Shown: positions 9,345 to 19,004, numbered from the stretch's first letter. The stretch is 33,767 bases of DNA from Chloroflexi bacterium OLB15 (GCA_001567085.1 LMZS01000103.1:1-33767), one strand, 5' to 3'. A program made the numbers and translations. The notes: generated from the letters alone by a model not told the origin.

Positions 9345-9372
9345 TTGCGCCACTTAAGTGCTTTAGTAGAAT
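9345..9372 (+). promoter_or_regulatory. Putative PP2C promoter with embedded palindrome
   Basis: TAGAAT (9367-9372) resembles a -10 box, with a weak TTGCGC -35 candidate at 9345-9350. The spacer contains a perfect 10-bp palindrome, CACTTAAGTG (9351-9360), where a repressor dimer could occlude polymerase. The elements are seen in the sequence; the function is inferred. Confidence 0.35.
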
Positions 9373-9411
9373 AAAGAAGAGTCACTGCAATCCGAATTTA
9401 GGATGTCGTGG

Positions 9412-10353
9412 ATGAGCGAATCTCAGCAGCACGTCCGGCTTGTGAGCAGCGCGCATACCAGCGTAGGGCAGGTACGCGAAAACAATGAAGACAATATCCA
9501 TCTGTGGGGGCGCGCAGAATTTGCCCTCGCGGTGGTCGCTGATGGTATGGGCGGCGCGGTTGCCGGCGAAGAAGCCAGCCGAATTGCTGTCGAAGCGGTC
9601 GAAACCGTGCTGGTCAACTCTGAATACGCCAACCGCGAGTCTTTGGAAACCCTCTCAGACGAATTCATCGCCTCAAAAATGCAGGAAGCGATTCACAGCG
9701 CCAATAGCAATATCGTGGCGCGCACGCTGGAAAAGCCGGAAATGCGCGGCATGGGCACCACCATCACGCTGGCTTTCGTGCGGGGAACGCAGGGCATCGT
9801 CGCCCATGTTGGCGATAGCCGCGCCTATCTGGTGGAAGCCCGCGCGCAGCGAATCACGCAGGTTACTGCCGATCACAGCTTCGTTGAGGCATTGGTCGCC
9901 GCCGGGCATCTAACGCAGGAACAGGCCGAAGAGCATCCGATGAAAAACGTGCTCTACCGCGCGCTCGGCCAATCTGAAGATATTGATGTGGATGTCTACG
10001 AAGTCCACATGCATATCAGCGACCGGCTGGTTTTATGCAGCGATGGCCTCACAAGACACGTCAAAGCCCCCGAAATCGGTGAAATCGCGCTTCGCAATTC
10101 CAACCCCGACGATGCCGCGTCTGCATTGATCGATCTGGCAAACCGGCGCGGCGGTGAAGATAACGTCAGCGTGATCGTGATCAAGGTGGAAAGTGACGCC
10201 GAAGACGACACTAACGACATCTCCACCGTTGAAATGCGCCCCATCAGCATCAGCGCTGAAGATACGCTGCGCTTGAAAGAGAAGATGTTCACCGAAAGCC
10301 CGATCATCGCCAACAGCGCCGACGACACCATCCCGCCAACGCCAACATCATAA
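9412..10353 (+). CDS. PP2C-family protein serine/threonine phosphatase
   Basis: This cytoplasmic metal-dependent phosphatase (about 313 residues) carries the PPM/PP2C motifs in order: VGQVRENNEDN (motif 1, metal Asp), VVADGMGG (motif 2), MGTTITLAFV, HVGDSRAYLV, ITADHS-like 'TADHSFVEAL', LCSDGLTRHV and GGEDNVSVIVI (the last metal Asp). It ends with about 50 residues of acidic, unstructured tail. ATG 9412 is preferred over ATG 9403 because AGGA lies 8 nt upstream of 9412 and is absent upstream of 9403. It is divergent from the kinase-like gene and precedes the PBP homologue on the same strand, so it may dephosphorylate envelope or division proteins, but no substrate is identified here. The 158-nt gap to the PBP gene contains a separate promoter. 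Confidence 0.93.
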   Translation: MSESQQHVRLVSSAHTSVGQVRENNEDNIHLWGRAEFALAVVADGMGGAVAGEEASRIAVEAVETVLVNSEYANRESLETLSDEFIASKMQEAIHSANSNIVARTLEKPEMRGMGTTITLAFVRGTQGIVAHVGDSRAYLVEARAQRITQVTADHSFVEALVAAGHLTQEQAEEHPMKNVLYRALGQSEDIDVDVYEVHMHISDRLVLCSDGLTRHVKAPEIGEIALRNSNPDDAASALIDLANRRGGEDNVSVIVIKVESDAEDDTNDISTVEMRPISISAEDTLRLKEKMFTESPIIANSADDTIPPTPTS

Positions 10354-10430
10354 AGCCCTTTCAGTTCAAGGCTTGTAGATAGGCTGGCACACGGGCATTA
10401 GCAGAATCGATCTCCCACAGCCTCTTTGTC

Positions 10431-10460
10431 GTTTGTGACAAACAACAATTTCGATATAAT
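10431..10460 (+). promoter_or_regulatory. Strong sigma-70-type promoter with palindrome over the -35, upstream of the PBP homologue
   Basis: A perfect TATAAT (10455-10460) lies 16 nt after TTGTGA (10433-10438). The -35 is buried in a perfect inverted repeat GTTTGT-G-ACAAAC (10431-10443), a natural operator position. AGGGG (10498-10502) then precedes the ATG at 10512. This is the best promoter in the window by eye. Confidence 0.6.
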
Positions 10461-10511
10461 CGCCTGTAGAAAGTTGTTTTTTCGTTTGCAACCAGCTCAG
10501 GGGATTACCGT

Positions 10512-13500
10512 ATGTCTGATCGTCCGACGAATGATCTGCCGCCAAACGATGCGAATACCGGCGGATGGCGGACGCCAGACTCATCCAGCAGCGCCCCCGA
10601 TGAAACTGAAAGCGCTGCCCCTTCCGCAGAACAGAACGTAGCCGCAGCAGCCAAAGCCCCGATCCTTGAACCGGCGATGACGGGTGCTGCCGCATGGCGC
10701 GCGCCTGAAAAAGCGGGCAAAGCGGTGATCATTCGCGAAGGCAGCCAACCCCGGCAAGCGTGGAAAATCCCTACTCTGCCCAAAGAGCTGGAAGCCCAGC
10801 CCAAAGCCGCCGGGTTGTGGCACCGCCCTGATCAAACGCTGTACACCGATGCCGATGAAAGCGTGGTGCTGGCAGACGAAGCGCCTTCCGCAGAAGCGAT
10901 TCCCGTCGAATCTACTGAATATGCGGTCATTCCGGTTGAAGAATCTGAATCAGTCATCCCGCCGATGGACGAAGCCGCTAGCATAGAGGTTCTGCCCTTT
11001 GACGACGGCCCCATTGCTGCTGAATCTGGCGCCAGCGCCGATGAAGCCGCCGAAGCCGAAGATGAGGCCGAATCTGCTGCTGAAGATGAGGATGCCGAAG
11101 ACCGCTTCAGCATGAGCCAGCTTGTCGCGCTGGCAAGCCTCGCGGAGAAAGCCCCCGGCGTTGAAGTTGAAGCGGGTGACGGCGCCGAAGCCCAGGATCC
11201 GGCGGAATATGCCCGCCAGCAAATCGAGAAGCTGCGCGGCGTTGGGGCTGCGCCCGCTGAAGCCGAAACCCCCGGAAGTGACGCTGACGCCAGAAGAACA
11301 GGCCGAAGCGCGGAAATTCCACGAAGCCGAAGCCCGCATCCGCGCTCTTCGCGAACAGTACCGCGCCGGAGAAATGACTCGCGAGCAGCTTTCCGACGCG
11401 CTCAAGAAAGAAATGGTGCTGGACTCCCAAAATTCATGGTGGATGATGGGCGTCGAAAGCGATAACTGGTATCACCATCGAAACAATAAGTGGGAGATGG
11501 AAAAGCCGCCAGTTCTGCAAAAGGAAGCGGGCGTTGAAATTCCCGCCGAAGATCGGCTTAACCTGACCCTGCCCACCACCAGCATCAACGCTGATGAAAT
11601 GCCGCTGCCCCGCGCCGTGCCCACCCGCGATCTGGATGCGACGCTGGTCGGTACCGAAGCCATGTACCTTGATCCCAACCAGCAGGTCACGATGGCTTCA
11701 CCCGCCATTGATAACCAAACGCTGCAAGGCGGCGTCACTGTGCTTTCGTCGGGCATCAGCCCAACGGTGGCATCTCCCGGCATCGGCGATGAATATGTTC
11801 CCCCCCGGCGCGGCGCTTCCTGCGGTGCAGCCCGTTGCAGAACCCGCCCTGCCAAGCTACGAAGATGCAGTTCGCGAGCAGCAAAGCAGCGTAATCCGCA
11901 CCGCGCTGATCATCGCGGCAGCCATCGTCGGCATCCTGTTGCTGGTCGGCGCATGTGCCATCGTGATGATGGTATCTACCTATCAGGGCATCCTTGGGCC
12001 ATATCAGGACGCCGTTGCCGGGTTAGTGAATTACGAGCCAGACTTCCAAACCGCCCGTATCTACGCCGCCGATAACACCGTCATTGCAACCTTAATCGGG
12101 CAGGGTGACCGCCAGCCGGTTGATCTTCCCGATATTTCGCCGTTCTTCGTTCACGCCGTCCTTTCCGTTGAAGACCCTGATTTCTATGAAACAGCCGGTT
12201 TCAGCGCGGGCAACGTGGCGGGTGGCTTAATCCAAAACGCCACCGGCCAGATACAGTTAAGCGGCGGCGTCACCGAGCAAATCGCCTGTAATCTGGTCAT
12301 TCGAGATTGCTCAGATACGCCAGAAAACCGCCTTCGTATCTTCGTCGTCAGCTCAGATATTGCCCGCACCTACGATCCCAACTTCATTTTGGGGCTGTAT
12401 ATCAACGAGATTTATCTCGGCAACCAGTCTTACGGCGTGGAAAGCGCGTCGCAGTTCTATTTCGATATTCCTGCGCTGAACCTGACCGCGCCACAAGCCG
12501 CGCTGCTTGCAGGCCTGATCGCCGCGCCAGCGACCTTTGACCCGGTGGTGAACCGCGAAACCTCGTTCAATCGCATGGATGAAGTTTTGCAAATTCAGGC
12601 GCAGGTGGGCTGTATCCAGCTAGGCTATGCGCCCTATCTCAACGGGCCATTCTGCGTTGATCAGGCTTTCATTCAATCTGGTCAGGTAGTTCTGGAAAAA
12701 GCGCAGGTTGAAGCCCGCAACTACAACCCGCGTGAAATTGACTGGCGCTATCCGCATTTCGTCAACTACGTGATGGCCCAAATTGAGCAGACCTATGGCA
12801 CCAGCCAGATGTTCCAGAACGGCTTCCAGATTTACACCACGCTGGTGCCGCGCATTCAGGATGCAGCGCAAAGCGCGCTGGTTTCAGGGCTAAACGCAGT
12901 AAGTGGGCGCGGGGTTGATAATGGCGCGGTGCTGGTGACTGATCCCGTCACAGGTGCCATTCGCGCAATGGTCGGCAGCCCCAATTTCAACAATACGAAT
13001 ATTCAGGGTGAAGTGAATAATATCTTCACCTGGCAGCCGCCCGGCGATGCCATTTACCCCGTCATCTACACCGGCGCGCTGGAAGGCATTCAGAATCCTT
13101 CTACCGGCGCGTTTGAGTACATGACGCCGGCCTCAGTGCTGTGGAATGTGCCAACCACCTTCCCCACCAACCCACCGTTTTCGCCGGCCAATAACCCCAA
13201 CCTGATCACCGGCCCAACCGGGCTGCGCTTTGCCCTTGCCAACGCTTTTAACATCACGGCTAGCAAGGCTTACGCCTTCATCGGCGATCAGAATTTCATC
13301 AACGTTTCCAATCGCATGGGGATCAACTACCTGCCGGAAGCCGTTTTTGGAATGCCTGCATCATTAGGCACCAATCAAGTGCGGCTGTACGACATGGTTG
13401 AGGCTTACGGCACGCTGGCCAACAACGGCGTGCGCGTTTCGCTAACTTCGATTGCGCGCATCACCGACGCTGACGGCAACACCATTCCGGTTCCTGAAGT

Positions 13501-14629
13501 AGCGCCCTCATCTCAGCAGGTGCAGCCGCAGGTCGCCTTCCTGATCAATAACATCCTCGCCGACGATACCGCGCGCTCAACCGTGTTCGGCTTAAACAGT
13601 GGGCTGAATATTCCGCAGTTTAACGGGCGCGTTGCTGCCCGGTCTGGCACCAGCGCTGGCGCAGCCGACCTGTGGACGCTTGGTTACAGCAACAATGCAG
13701 TAGTTGGCGTGTGGACGGGCAGCACCAATAACAATTCAACATCGGCTGCCGCCTCGCAAATTGCCATCCCCGTATGGAATGCCGTGATGCAGTCGGCGTT
13801 AGCTGGCAGCACGCCCGCCTTCACCCAGCCATCAGGCATCGTGCAGGCGCAAATTTGCTCGCTCACTGGCGCGCTGTTTGATCCGGCAGTCTCGCAGAAC
13901 TGCGGTTCGGTACGCACCGAACTATTCGTGCAGAACCTGCCGCCATTACCTGCCGATCAGGGTTTTGTGCAATCGGTCACGGTGGATACATGGTCAGGGT
14001 TAGCTGCCAACCAGTTCTGCCCGGACAATACCACCACCGCCCGATTCCTGAATGTAAGCGATACGGCGGCCATCCAGTGGCTGCAAAGTGACCCTGCGGG
14101 TCAGGCATTCGCCCAGCAGAACGGTTTGACCGGGCTTTCTGGTACTACCCCGCCCGCCGCCTGTTCTGTCAACACCCAGAATCCGATTGTCACCTTAACC
14201 TCGCCAACGCAAGGACAGTCGCTGCAAGGCAATATCAGCGTCACTGGCACTGTTCAAGCGGTCAATTTCCAGCAGTACACGCTGGATATGGCGCCAGTTG
14301 AACAGCCGAATAATTTCTCTGTCGTCTTCGGCCCAACCAATCAGCAGGTTCAAAATAACGTGCTTGGCAGCATTGACACTACGCGCTTCGCCAACGGCAG
14401 CTACATCCTCCGGCTGGCGGTCTACAATACCAGCAACGGCTATGCTTATCGCACCGTGCAAGTCGTGATCAACAACCCGCTGCCAACGGCCACGCCAACC
14501 CTGCCGCCAACTGCCGTAATCCCAACCTTTGAGATCGTGCCGCCGATTGCAACTTTCCCGTCGCAAATCATCCCCTTCACCCCGCTGCCCTTTGACGATC
14601 CGACGCCAACCATCAACTTTGGCTCTTAA
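10512..14629 (+). CDS. Class A PBP homologue with degraded GT51 and transpeptidase active sites (two frameshifts)
   Basis: Corrected length is about 1371 residues. The first 450 residues are an acidic Ala/Glu-rich cytoplasmic region containing a SHOCT-like helix pair (LREQYRAGEMTREQLSDAL) and a Trp-rich motif (SWWMMG, NWYHH, NKW). A transmembrane helix (about 460-485) follows, then a GT51-like domain, a transpeptidase-like domain, an Ig-like domain and a P/T-rich tail. GT51 keeps the first Glu (E553, VEDPDFYE) and ILGLYINEIYLGN, but motif 2 is altered (GGVTEQIACN) and the second Glu is Ile (about residue 609). The transpeptidase SxxK is DAIY (845-848), SxN is AFN (911-913) and KTG is RSG (1043-1045). 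Extra bases in C5 (11269-11273) and C7 (11800-11806) break the frame; shortening each by one restores TPEVTLTPEE and YVPPGAALP. The gene may therefore act as a non-catalytic scaffold or regulator. Eight ectodomain cysteines could form disulfides. Confidence 0.85.
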
Positions 14630-14640
14630 GCCAGCGCAAA

Positions 14641-14671
14641 AAAAAACGGACGGGAAATCCCGTCCGTTTTT
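14641..14671. terminator. Strong bidirectional intrinsic terminator
   Basis: ACGGACGGG (14646-14654) pairs over 9 bp with CCCGTCCGT (14659-14667) around an AAAT loop. An A-run flanks the 5' side and a T5 run the 3' side. It therefore works on both strands, ending the PBP homologue from the left and the aldolase from the right. Confidence 0.92.
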
Positions 14672-14715
14672 GATACCAGATTTTGATCTACCCCGCCTTA
14701 CGGGGAGAGAAAATT

Positions 14716-15819
14716 CTAGGCAATCGTCACATCCTTGTTCAGATACACGTCCTGTATCGCCTGTAGCAAAGCCGCGCCTTCGTTCATCGGGCGCTGGAAT
14801 GCCTTACGCCCGCTGATTAAGCCGGTGCCGCCTGCGCGCTTGTTGATCACCGCCGTCTTAACGGCATCCGCAAGGTCGGTTTCACCTTCGCTGGCGCCGC
14901 CGCTGCTGATCAAACCGATGCGCCCCATGTAGCCATTCGCCACCTGATAGCGGGTCAGGTCAATTGGATTATCGCTGGTCAGCTTGGTGTAAATGCGCTC
15001 ATCCAGCTTGCCATAGGACGAGCCGCCAGTGTTCAGCGCCTTAAAGCCGCCGTTATTGGTCGGCAGCTTTTGCTTCACAATATCAGCTTGTATAGTCACG
15101 CCCAGATGATTAGCCTGTGAACTCAGGTCTGCCGAAGTTTCATAGTTCACGCCATTCACCTTGAACTGCGAGTTACGCATGTAGCACCACAAAATAGTCG
15201 CCATGCCCAGTTCATGCGCCAGCGCAAAAGCCTGCGCCACCTCAACCAGTTCGCGGGTTGCATCGGCGCTGCCGAAATACACGGTTGCCCCTACTGCGAC
15301 CGCGCCCATGTTCCATGCTTCACGAATGCTGCCGAACATCACCTGTTCGCTCTTGTTCGGGTAAGTCAGCAGTTCATTGTGATTGATCTTGACGATGAAG
15401 GGAATCCGATGGGCATACTTCCGCGCCACCGCGCCAAGCACGCCAAACGTTGAAGCGACAGCGTTACAGCCGCCCTCAATCGCCAGCCGCACGATATTTT
15501 CAGGATCAAAGTATGCCGGGTTTGGCGCAAACGACGCCCCGGCAGAATGTTCGATGCCCTGATCAACCGGCAAAATCGAGAGGTAGCCGGTATTGGCTAG
15601 CCTGCCGGTGCTGAACATTTGCGCAAGGCTGCGCAAAACCTGCGGCGTCCGGTCAGTCTGGGTGTATACGGTATCCATAAAATCTGCCGAAGGCAGGTAC
15701 AGATGTTCCTTTGGAATAGTGTTGGAAACGTGATTAAGCAGCGCATCCGCTTCGTCGCCAAGTAGTTCGGCGATCCGATCAATTGTTAGCGTGGGTGAAT
15801 CATGCATCGCGAGAGCCAT
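14716..15819 (-). CDS. fbaB: Class I fructose-bisphosphate aldolase (FbaB/DhnA family)
   Basis: This cytoplasmic enzyme splits fructose-1,6-bisphosphate into glyceraldehyde-3-phosphate and dihydroxyacetone phosphate in glycolysis, and runs the reverse reaction in gluconeogenesis. The TIM barrel of the prokaryotic class I family is recognisable from [17 protein letters not shown], '[16 protein letters not shown]', [40 protein letters not shown] and the phosphate-binding end [14 protein letters not shown] / [15 protein letters not shown]. Length is about 367 residues. I chose ATG 15819 because GGAG lies 6 nt upstream; the frame extends to 15864 without homology. The gene stands alone and ends at the shared terminator 14641-14671. 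A reverse (synthetic or sugar-pathway) role is possible, since DhnA relatives vary in substrate. Confidence 0.88.
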   Translation of the reverse strand: MALAMHDSPTLTIDRIAELLGDEADALLNHVSNTIPKEHLYLPSADFMDTVYTQTDRTPQVLRSLAQMFSTGRLANTGYLSILPVDQGIEHSAGASFAPNPAYFDPENIVRLAIEGGCNAVASTFGVLGAVARKYAHRIPFIVKINHNELLTYPNKSEQVMFGSIREAWNMGAVAVGATVYFGSADATRELVEVAQAFALAHELGMATILWCYMRNSQFKVNGVNYETSADLSSQANHLGVTIQADIVKQKLPTNNGGFKALNTGGSSYGKLDERIYTKLTSDNPIDLTRYQVANGYMGRIGLISSGGASEGETDLADAVKTAVINKRAGGTGLISGRKAFQRPMNEGAALLQAIQDVYLNKDVTIA

Positions 15820-16045
15820 TGGTATCTCCGTAAAATCACTCAACTTGTCCGTTTTTGACGGCAAACGTTAAGTATAACATGTCCCGACCGCCGCCCGCAC
15901 CGATTGATCGTGGATATCCGTCACGATCTGCGGCGTCATTAGTCACGTGTATCGCAGTTCGGCTTCATTGAAATGCTGCTTGCGGCGCGGTTCAAAATCG
16001 TATAGCGTCATAGGCTGCGTTTGGATCCTGCCATTTTCTGCCACC

Positions 16046-17218
16046 ATGACCCCAGACAAGCCGGTTGTACCCTATAGCGCATTAGCGCGGCTGTTCCTCA
16101 AAATGAGCGTGCTGGCGTTTGGCGGACCGGTAGCGCATATCGCCATCGGTGAAAATGAAATCGTCAATCGCCGCCGCTGGTTAACCCACGAAGAATATAT
16201 GGACATGGTAGCCGCCACAAATTTAATTCCCGGCCCCAATTCCACCGAAGTGATGATCCATGTCGGGCATAAAACGCGGGGAATCCCCGGCGCGCTGTTA
16301 GCTGGCTTTTGCTTCATCACCCCATCATTCTTGATCGCGCTGGCCTTAGCCATCCTTTACGTGCAGTATGGCGCGCTTCCGCAGGTCGCCTCTGCGTTAT
16401 GGGGCATCCAGCCGGTGATCGTGGCGATCATCGCCGTCGTCGCCTACCGCCTTGCCCCTGCCGTGATCAAAAGCCGCGATCTGGTGCTGTTATTCGTCAT
16501 CAGCCTGATCATGATGGCCTTTTCAGAGATCGAACAGGTGATCCTCATGCTGCTGGCTGGCTTGATCTTTGCCCTGTGGAAGAAGATCGGCAGCGGCGGC
16601 TTAATGGCCTTCATCGCGCCCTTCGCCCTGCAAACGGCGGGGACGGCTCAAAGCGTTCCCATCACCGGCGTGTTCTGGTATTTTTTGCGCGTCGGCGCGA
16701 CGCTGTTCGGCAGCGGCTATGTGCTGATCAGCTATATTCAAAATGATCTGGTCAACACCTTTGGCTGGCTCACCAACCAGCAGCTGCTAGACTCTGTTGC
16801 AATCGGGCAGGTCACGCCCGGCCCCGTCTCCAATACTGCCGCTGTCGTAGGCTATATTGTCGGCGGCATACCTGCGGCGATTGCGGCAACTGTCGCCATT
16901 TTCCTGCCCGCGTTTGTGCTGGTCATCCTCACCGCCCCGCTCATTCCCCGCATGCGCCGCAGCCCGTTTTGGAGCGCTTTTCTCAATGGCATCAATGCCG
17001 CCGTACTCGCCGCCATCCTGATCACAACGCTGCGTCTCGCCATCACCGCGTTTCACCCGCTTCCCGCCGATCCACTCATCGTTGGCGGCTTCAGCCCGCT
17101 TGCCATCGGTCTTTTTGGGCTGTACATCTTCCTCATGATCCGCTTCAAAGTGAACGTCACTCTCTTAATCGCGGCAGGCGCGTTGATCGGCATCCTTACC
17201 GGGCTAATCCTTACCTGA
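16046..17218 (+). CDS. chrA: Chromate transporter ChrA (two-domain CHR family)
   Basis: This integral membrane protein of 390 residues belongs to the CHR superfamily, whose characterised members export chromate driven by the proton gradient. Both halves carry the repeated signature. The N-terminal half has LAFGGPVAHIAIGENEIV, RRRWLTHEEYMDMVAATNLI and PGPNSTEVMIHVG. The C-terminal half has LFGSGYVLISYIQND, WLTNQQLLDSVAIGQVTPGP and VSNTAAVVGYIVGG. About ten hydrophobic segments are visible. ATG 16046 gives the normal family start; the frame extends upstream to 15947 without homology. No clear Shine-Dalgarno precedes the ATG. The gene is not linked to chrB or another metal-resistance gene, so the true substrate is unproven (chromate or a related oxyanion). 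The 226 nt upstream hold nothing else I can identify. Confidence 0.88.
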   Translation: MTPDKPVVPYSALARLFLKMSVLAFGGPVAHIAIGENEIVNRRRWLTHEEYMDMVAATNLIPGPNSTEVMIHVGHKTRGIPGALLAGFCFITPSFLIALALAILYVQYGALPQVASALWGIQPVIVAIIAVVAYRLAPAVIKSRDLVLLFVISLIMMAFSEIEQVILMLLAGLIFALWKKIGSGGLMAFIAPFALQTAGTAQSVPITGVFWYFLRVGATLFGSGYVLISYIQNDLVNTFGWLTNQQLLDSVAIGQVTPGPVSNTAAVVGYIVGGIPAAIAATVAIFLPAFVLVILTAPLIPRMRRSPFWSAFLNGINAAVLAAILITTLRLAITAFHPLPADPLIVGGFSPLAIGLFGLYIFLMIRFKVNVTLLIAAGALIGILTGLILT

Positions 17219-17387
17219 AGCCCCGCGCCCTGATAATTAAAAAGCTGTTTTTCTCGCGCTGCGGCAAATTTTTCAAACGCATTTTGCTTAGCGCCCGAAA
17301 CTTCTTTTCCCGATGCAATTTTGCGATCACATTGCTGGCAATATGGATACCTCTTAACAGAAAATGCGTGCTACTTTGGGAATATAA

Positions 17388-17418
17388 CCACCTGCGCCCC
17401 TTTTTTGTGCGTAGGTGG
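17388..17418 (+). other. Hairpin with T6 in the loop
   Basis: CCACCTGCGC (17388-17397) pairs with GCGTAGGTGG (17409-17418) over 10 bp with one G-T pair. The 11-nt loop contains six T's. No T-tract follows the stem, so it is not a standard terminator. It may be an upstream regulatory structure or the end of chrA read-through. Confidence 0.45.
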
Positions 17419-17451
17419 CAGCAAGCTGTAAGTGAAGGTTCTAGTTGGCGC

Positions 17452-17481
17452 TTGTCACGACCTTCGTCATGGCGTTAAACT
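17452..17481 (+). promoter_or_regulatory. Possible promoter for the semialdehyde dehydrogenase
   Basis: TTGTCA (17452-17457, five of six -35 matches) and TAAACT (17476-17481, four of six) are separated by 18 nt. A start near 17488 would give a leader of about 37 nt that includes the AGGAG site. Confidence 0.3.
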
Positions 17482-17524
17482 TTACGTCCATAATAATCCC
17501 TACTTTAAGTCTAGGAGCATCCTC

Positions 17525-18976
17525 ATGGTTCAAAAATTGCAGCATTATATCGGTGGCGCGTGGGTGAGCAGCACCTCTGATCAAATGACATCGGTGATCA
17601 ATCCGGCCACCTGCGATGTTTTAGCCGAAGTACCCGTTGGCACCCGTGAGGATGTTGATGCTGCGGTGAATGCTGCCGCTGCCGCCTTCCCGGAATGGCG
17701 CAGTACCCCTATCCTCAGCCGCGCTCAATACATGTATCGTTATAAGACGCTGGTTGAGGAGCGTTTTGAAGATTTTGTCCGCGTAGTCGTCGAAGAAAAC
17801 GGCAAAACCCGTGATGAAGCGCGTGGTGAAGTGCGTCGTGGTATTGAAAGTATTGACTTTGCCATCGGCCTGCCCAATATCGCGCATGGCTATAAAGTAG
17901 AAGACATCTCCAGCGGCATTGACGAAACCGCCGAACGCCAGCCGTTAGGCGTTTTCACCGCCATCACGCCGTTCAATTTCCCGATGATGGTGCCGCTGTG
18001 GTTCCTGCCCACCGCGATTGTGCTGGGCAATACCTACGTGCTCAAGCCGTCCCCGCAAACGCCGATCAGCGCGCAGCTTCTTTATGAAGTACTGGACGAA
18101 CTGGATATGCCCGAAGGCGTGGTCAATCTGCTGCACGGCGGCGTTGATGTCTCGATGGCGGTGATGGAACATCCGAAGGTTGTCGGCGTGTCCTTCGTCG
18201 GCAGCAGCCCTGTCGCCAAAATCGTCTATGAAACCTGCGGCAAACACGGCAAGCGCGTTCAGGCTCAGGGCGGCGCCAAGAATCACATCGTCGTTATGCC
18301 CGATGCCGATCTCAGCGTCAGCGTCAAAAACATCATGGGTTCATCCTATGGTTGTGCCGGCCAGCGTTGTCTGGCAGGCTCAGTGGTCGTAGCCGTAGGC
18401 GATATTTACGAGCCGCTGCGTGATGAGCTGGTCAAGCAGGCTTCGGCGCTGCGCGTGGGCTATGGCCTTGAAGAAACCACCCAGATGGGCACCGTCATTT
18501 CCCATGCCGCCCGCGAGCGCATCGAAAAGATGATCAGCGCCGGCGTGGCTGAAGGCGCAACGCCAGTGTTGGATGGCCGCAACAAATCGGTGGAAGGCTT
18601 CCCTGAAGGCTCATTCGTTGGCCCCACCATCCTTGACGGTGTAACTGCAAATATGAGCGTCGCCCGCGATGAGATTTTTGGGCCGGTGATGTCCATCATC
18701 CGCGCCGCTGATTTCGATGAAGCGGTGGATATTCTCAACAGCAGCCGCTATGGCAACTCTGCCAGCATTTTTACCTCCAGCGGTAAGTATGCTCGCGAAT
18801 TTAAGTACCGCGTAGACGCCGGCAATATCGGCGTCAACATCGGCGTAGCGGCGGCAACTGCATCCTTCCCATTCGGCGGCAAGAAAGACTCGTTCTTTGG
18901 CGATCTTCACGGTCAGGGGCCGGATGCGCTTGAATTTTTCACCGACCGCAAAATCGTAATCGAGCGCTGGTTCTAA
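17525..18976 (+). CDS. mmsA: Methylmalonate-semialdehyde dehydrogenase (CoA-acylating)
   Basis: This cytoplasmic aldehyde dehydrogenase of 483 residues oxidises methylmalonate or malonate semialdehyde with NAD and CoA to propionyl-CoA or acetyl-CoA, in valine, beta-alanine or myo-inositol breakdown. Subfamily hallmarks are visible: QHYIGGAWVSS, RQPLGVFTAITPFNFPMMVP, GNTYVLKPSPQTP, GVSFVGSSPVAKIVYE, QAQGGAKNHIVVMPDAD and the catalytic loop YGCAGQRCLAGS with nucleophile C282. The glutamate used by hydrolytic ALDHs is absent in the GGAKNH stretch, as expected for CoA-dependent members. ATG 17525 has AGGAG 7 nt upstream; the open frame to 17432 is not coding. No inositol or valine genes are adjacent, so the pathway is undecided (mmsA or iolA would both fit). 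Confidence 0.92.
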   Translation: MVQKLQHYIGGAWVSSTSDQMTSVINPATCDVLAEVPVGTREDVDAAVNAAAAAFPEWRSTPILSRAQYMYRYKTLVEERFEDFVRVVVEENGKTRDEARGEVRRGIESIDFAIGLPNIAHGYKVEDISSGIDETAERQPLGVFTAITPFNFPMMVPLWFLPTAIVLGNTYVLKPSPQTPISAQLLYEVLDELDMPEGVVNLLHGGVDVSMAVMEHPKVVGVSFVGSSPVAKIVYETCGKHGKRVQAQGGAKNHIVVMPDADLSVSVKNIMGSSYGCAGQRCLAGSVVVAVGDIYEPLRDELVKQASALRVGYGLEETTQMGTVISHAARERIEKMISAGVAEGATPVLDGRNKSVEGFPEGSFVGPTILDGVTANMSVARDEIFGPVMSIIRAADFDEAVDILNSSRYGNSASIFTSSGKYAREFKYRVDAGNIGVNIGVAAATASFPFGGKKDSFFGDLHGQGPDALEFFTDRKIVIERWF

Positions 18977-19004
18977 TTCTTAGAAAGTGATGGCGCGTGA
19001 ACAG

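Larger units (their letters stand above)
17219..17524 (+). other. Intergenic region between chrA and the semialdehyde dehydrogenase
   Basis: This 306-nt stretch has no convincing gene. It is AT-richer than its neighbours, with several T-runs. It contains a 10-bp hairpin (17388-17418) and a possible promoter (17452-17481). The ribosome binding site AGGAG (17513-17517) lies 7 nt before ATG 17525. Confidence 0.6.

Noticed and set aside
11269..11806. Programmed ribosomal frameshifting in the PBP homologue
   Set aside because: The sites are plain C5 and C7 runs without a nearby stimulatory structure that I can see, and four other unrelated genes show similar breaks, which fits indel errors better.
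15820..16045. A chrA promoter (TTGCGG with TATAGC near 15975-16005)
   Set aside because: The spacing is only 15 nt and the match is weak, so I do not list it.
17219..17524. A small gene or tRNA in the gap between chrA and mmsA
   Set aside because: No cloverleaf or coding pattern was found; the plus-strand frame through it is an extension of a shadow of chrA.
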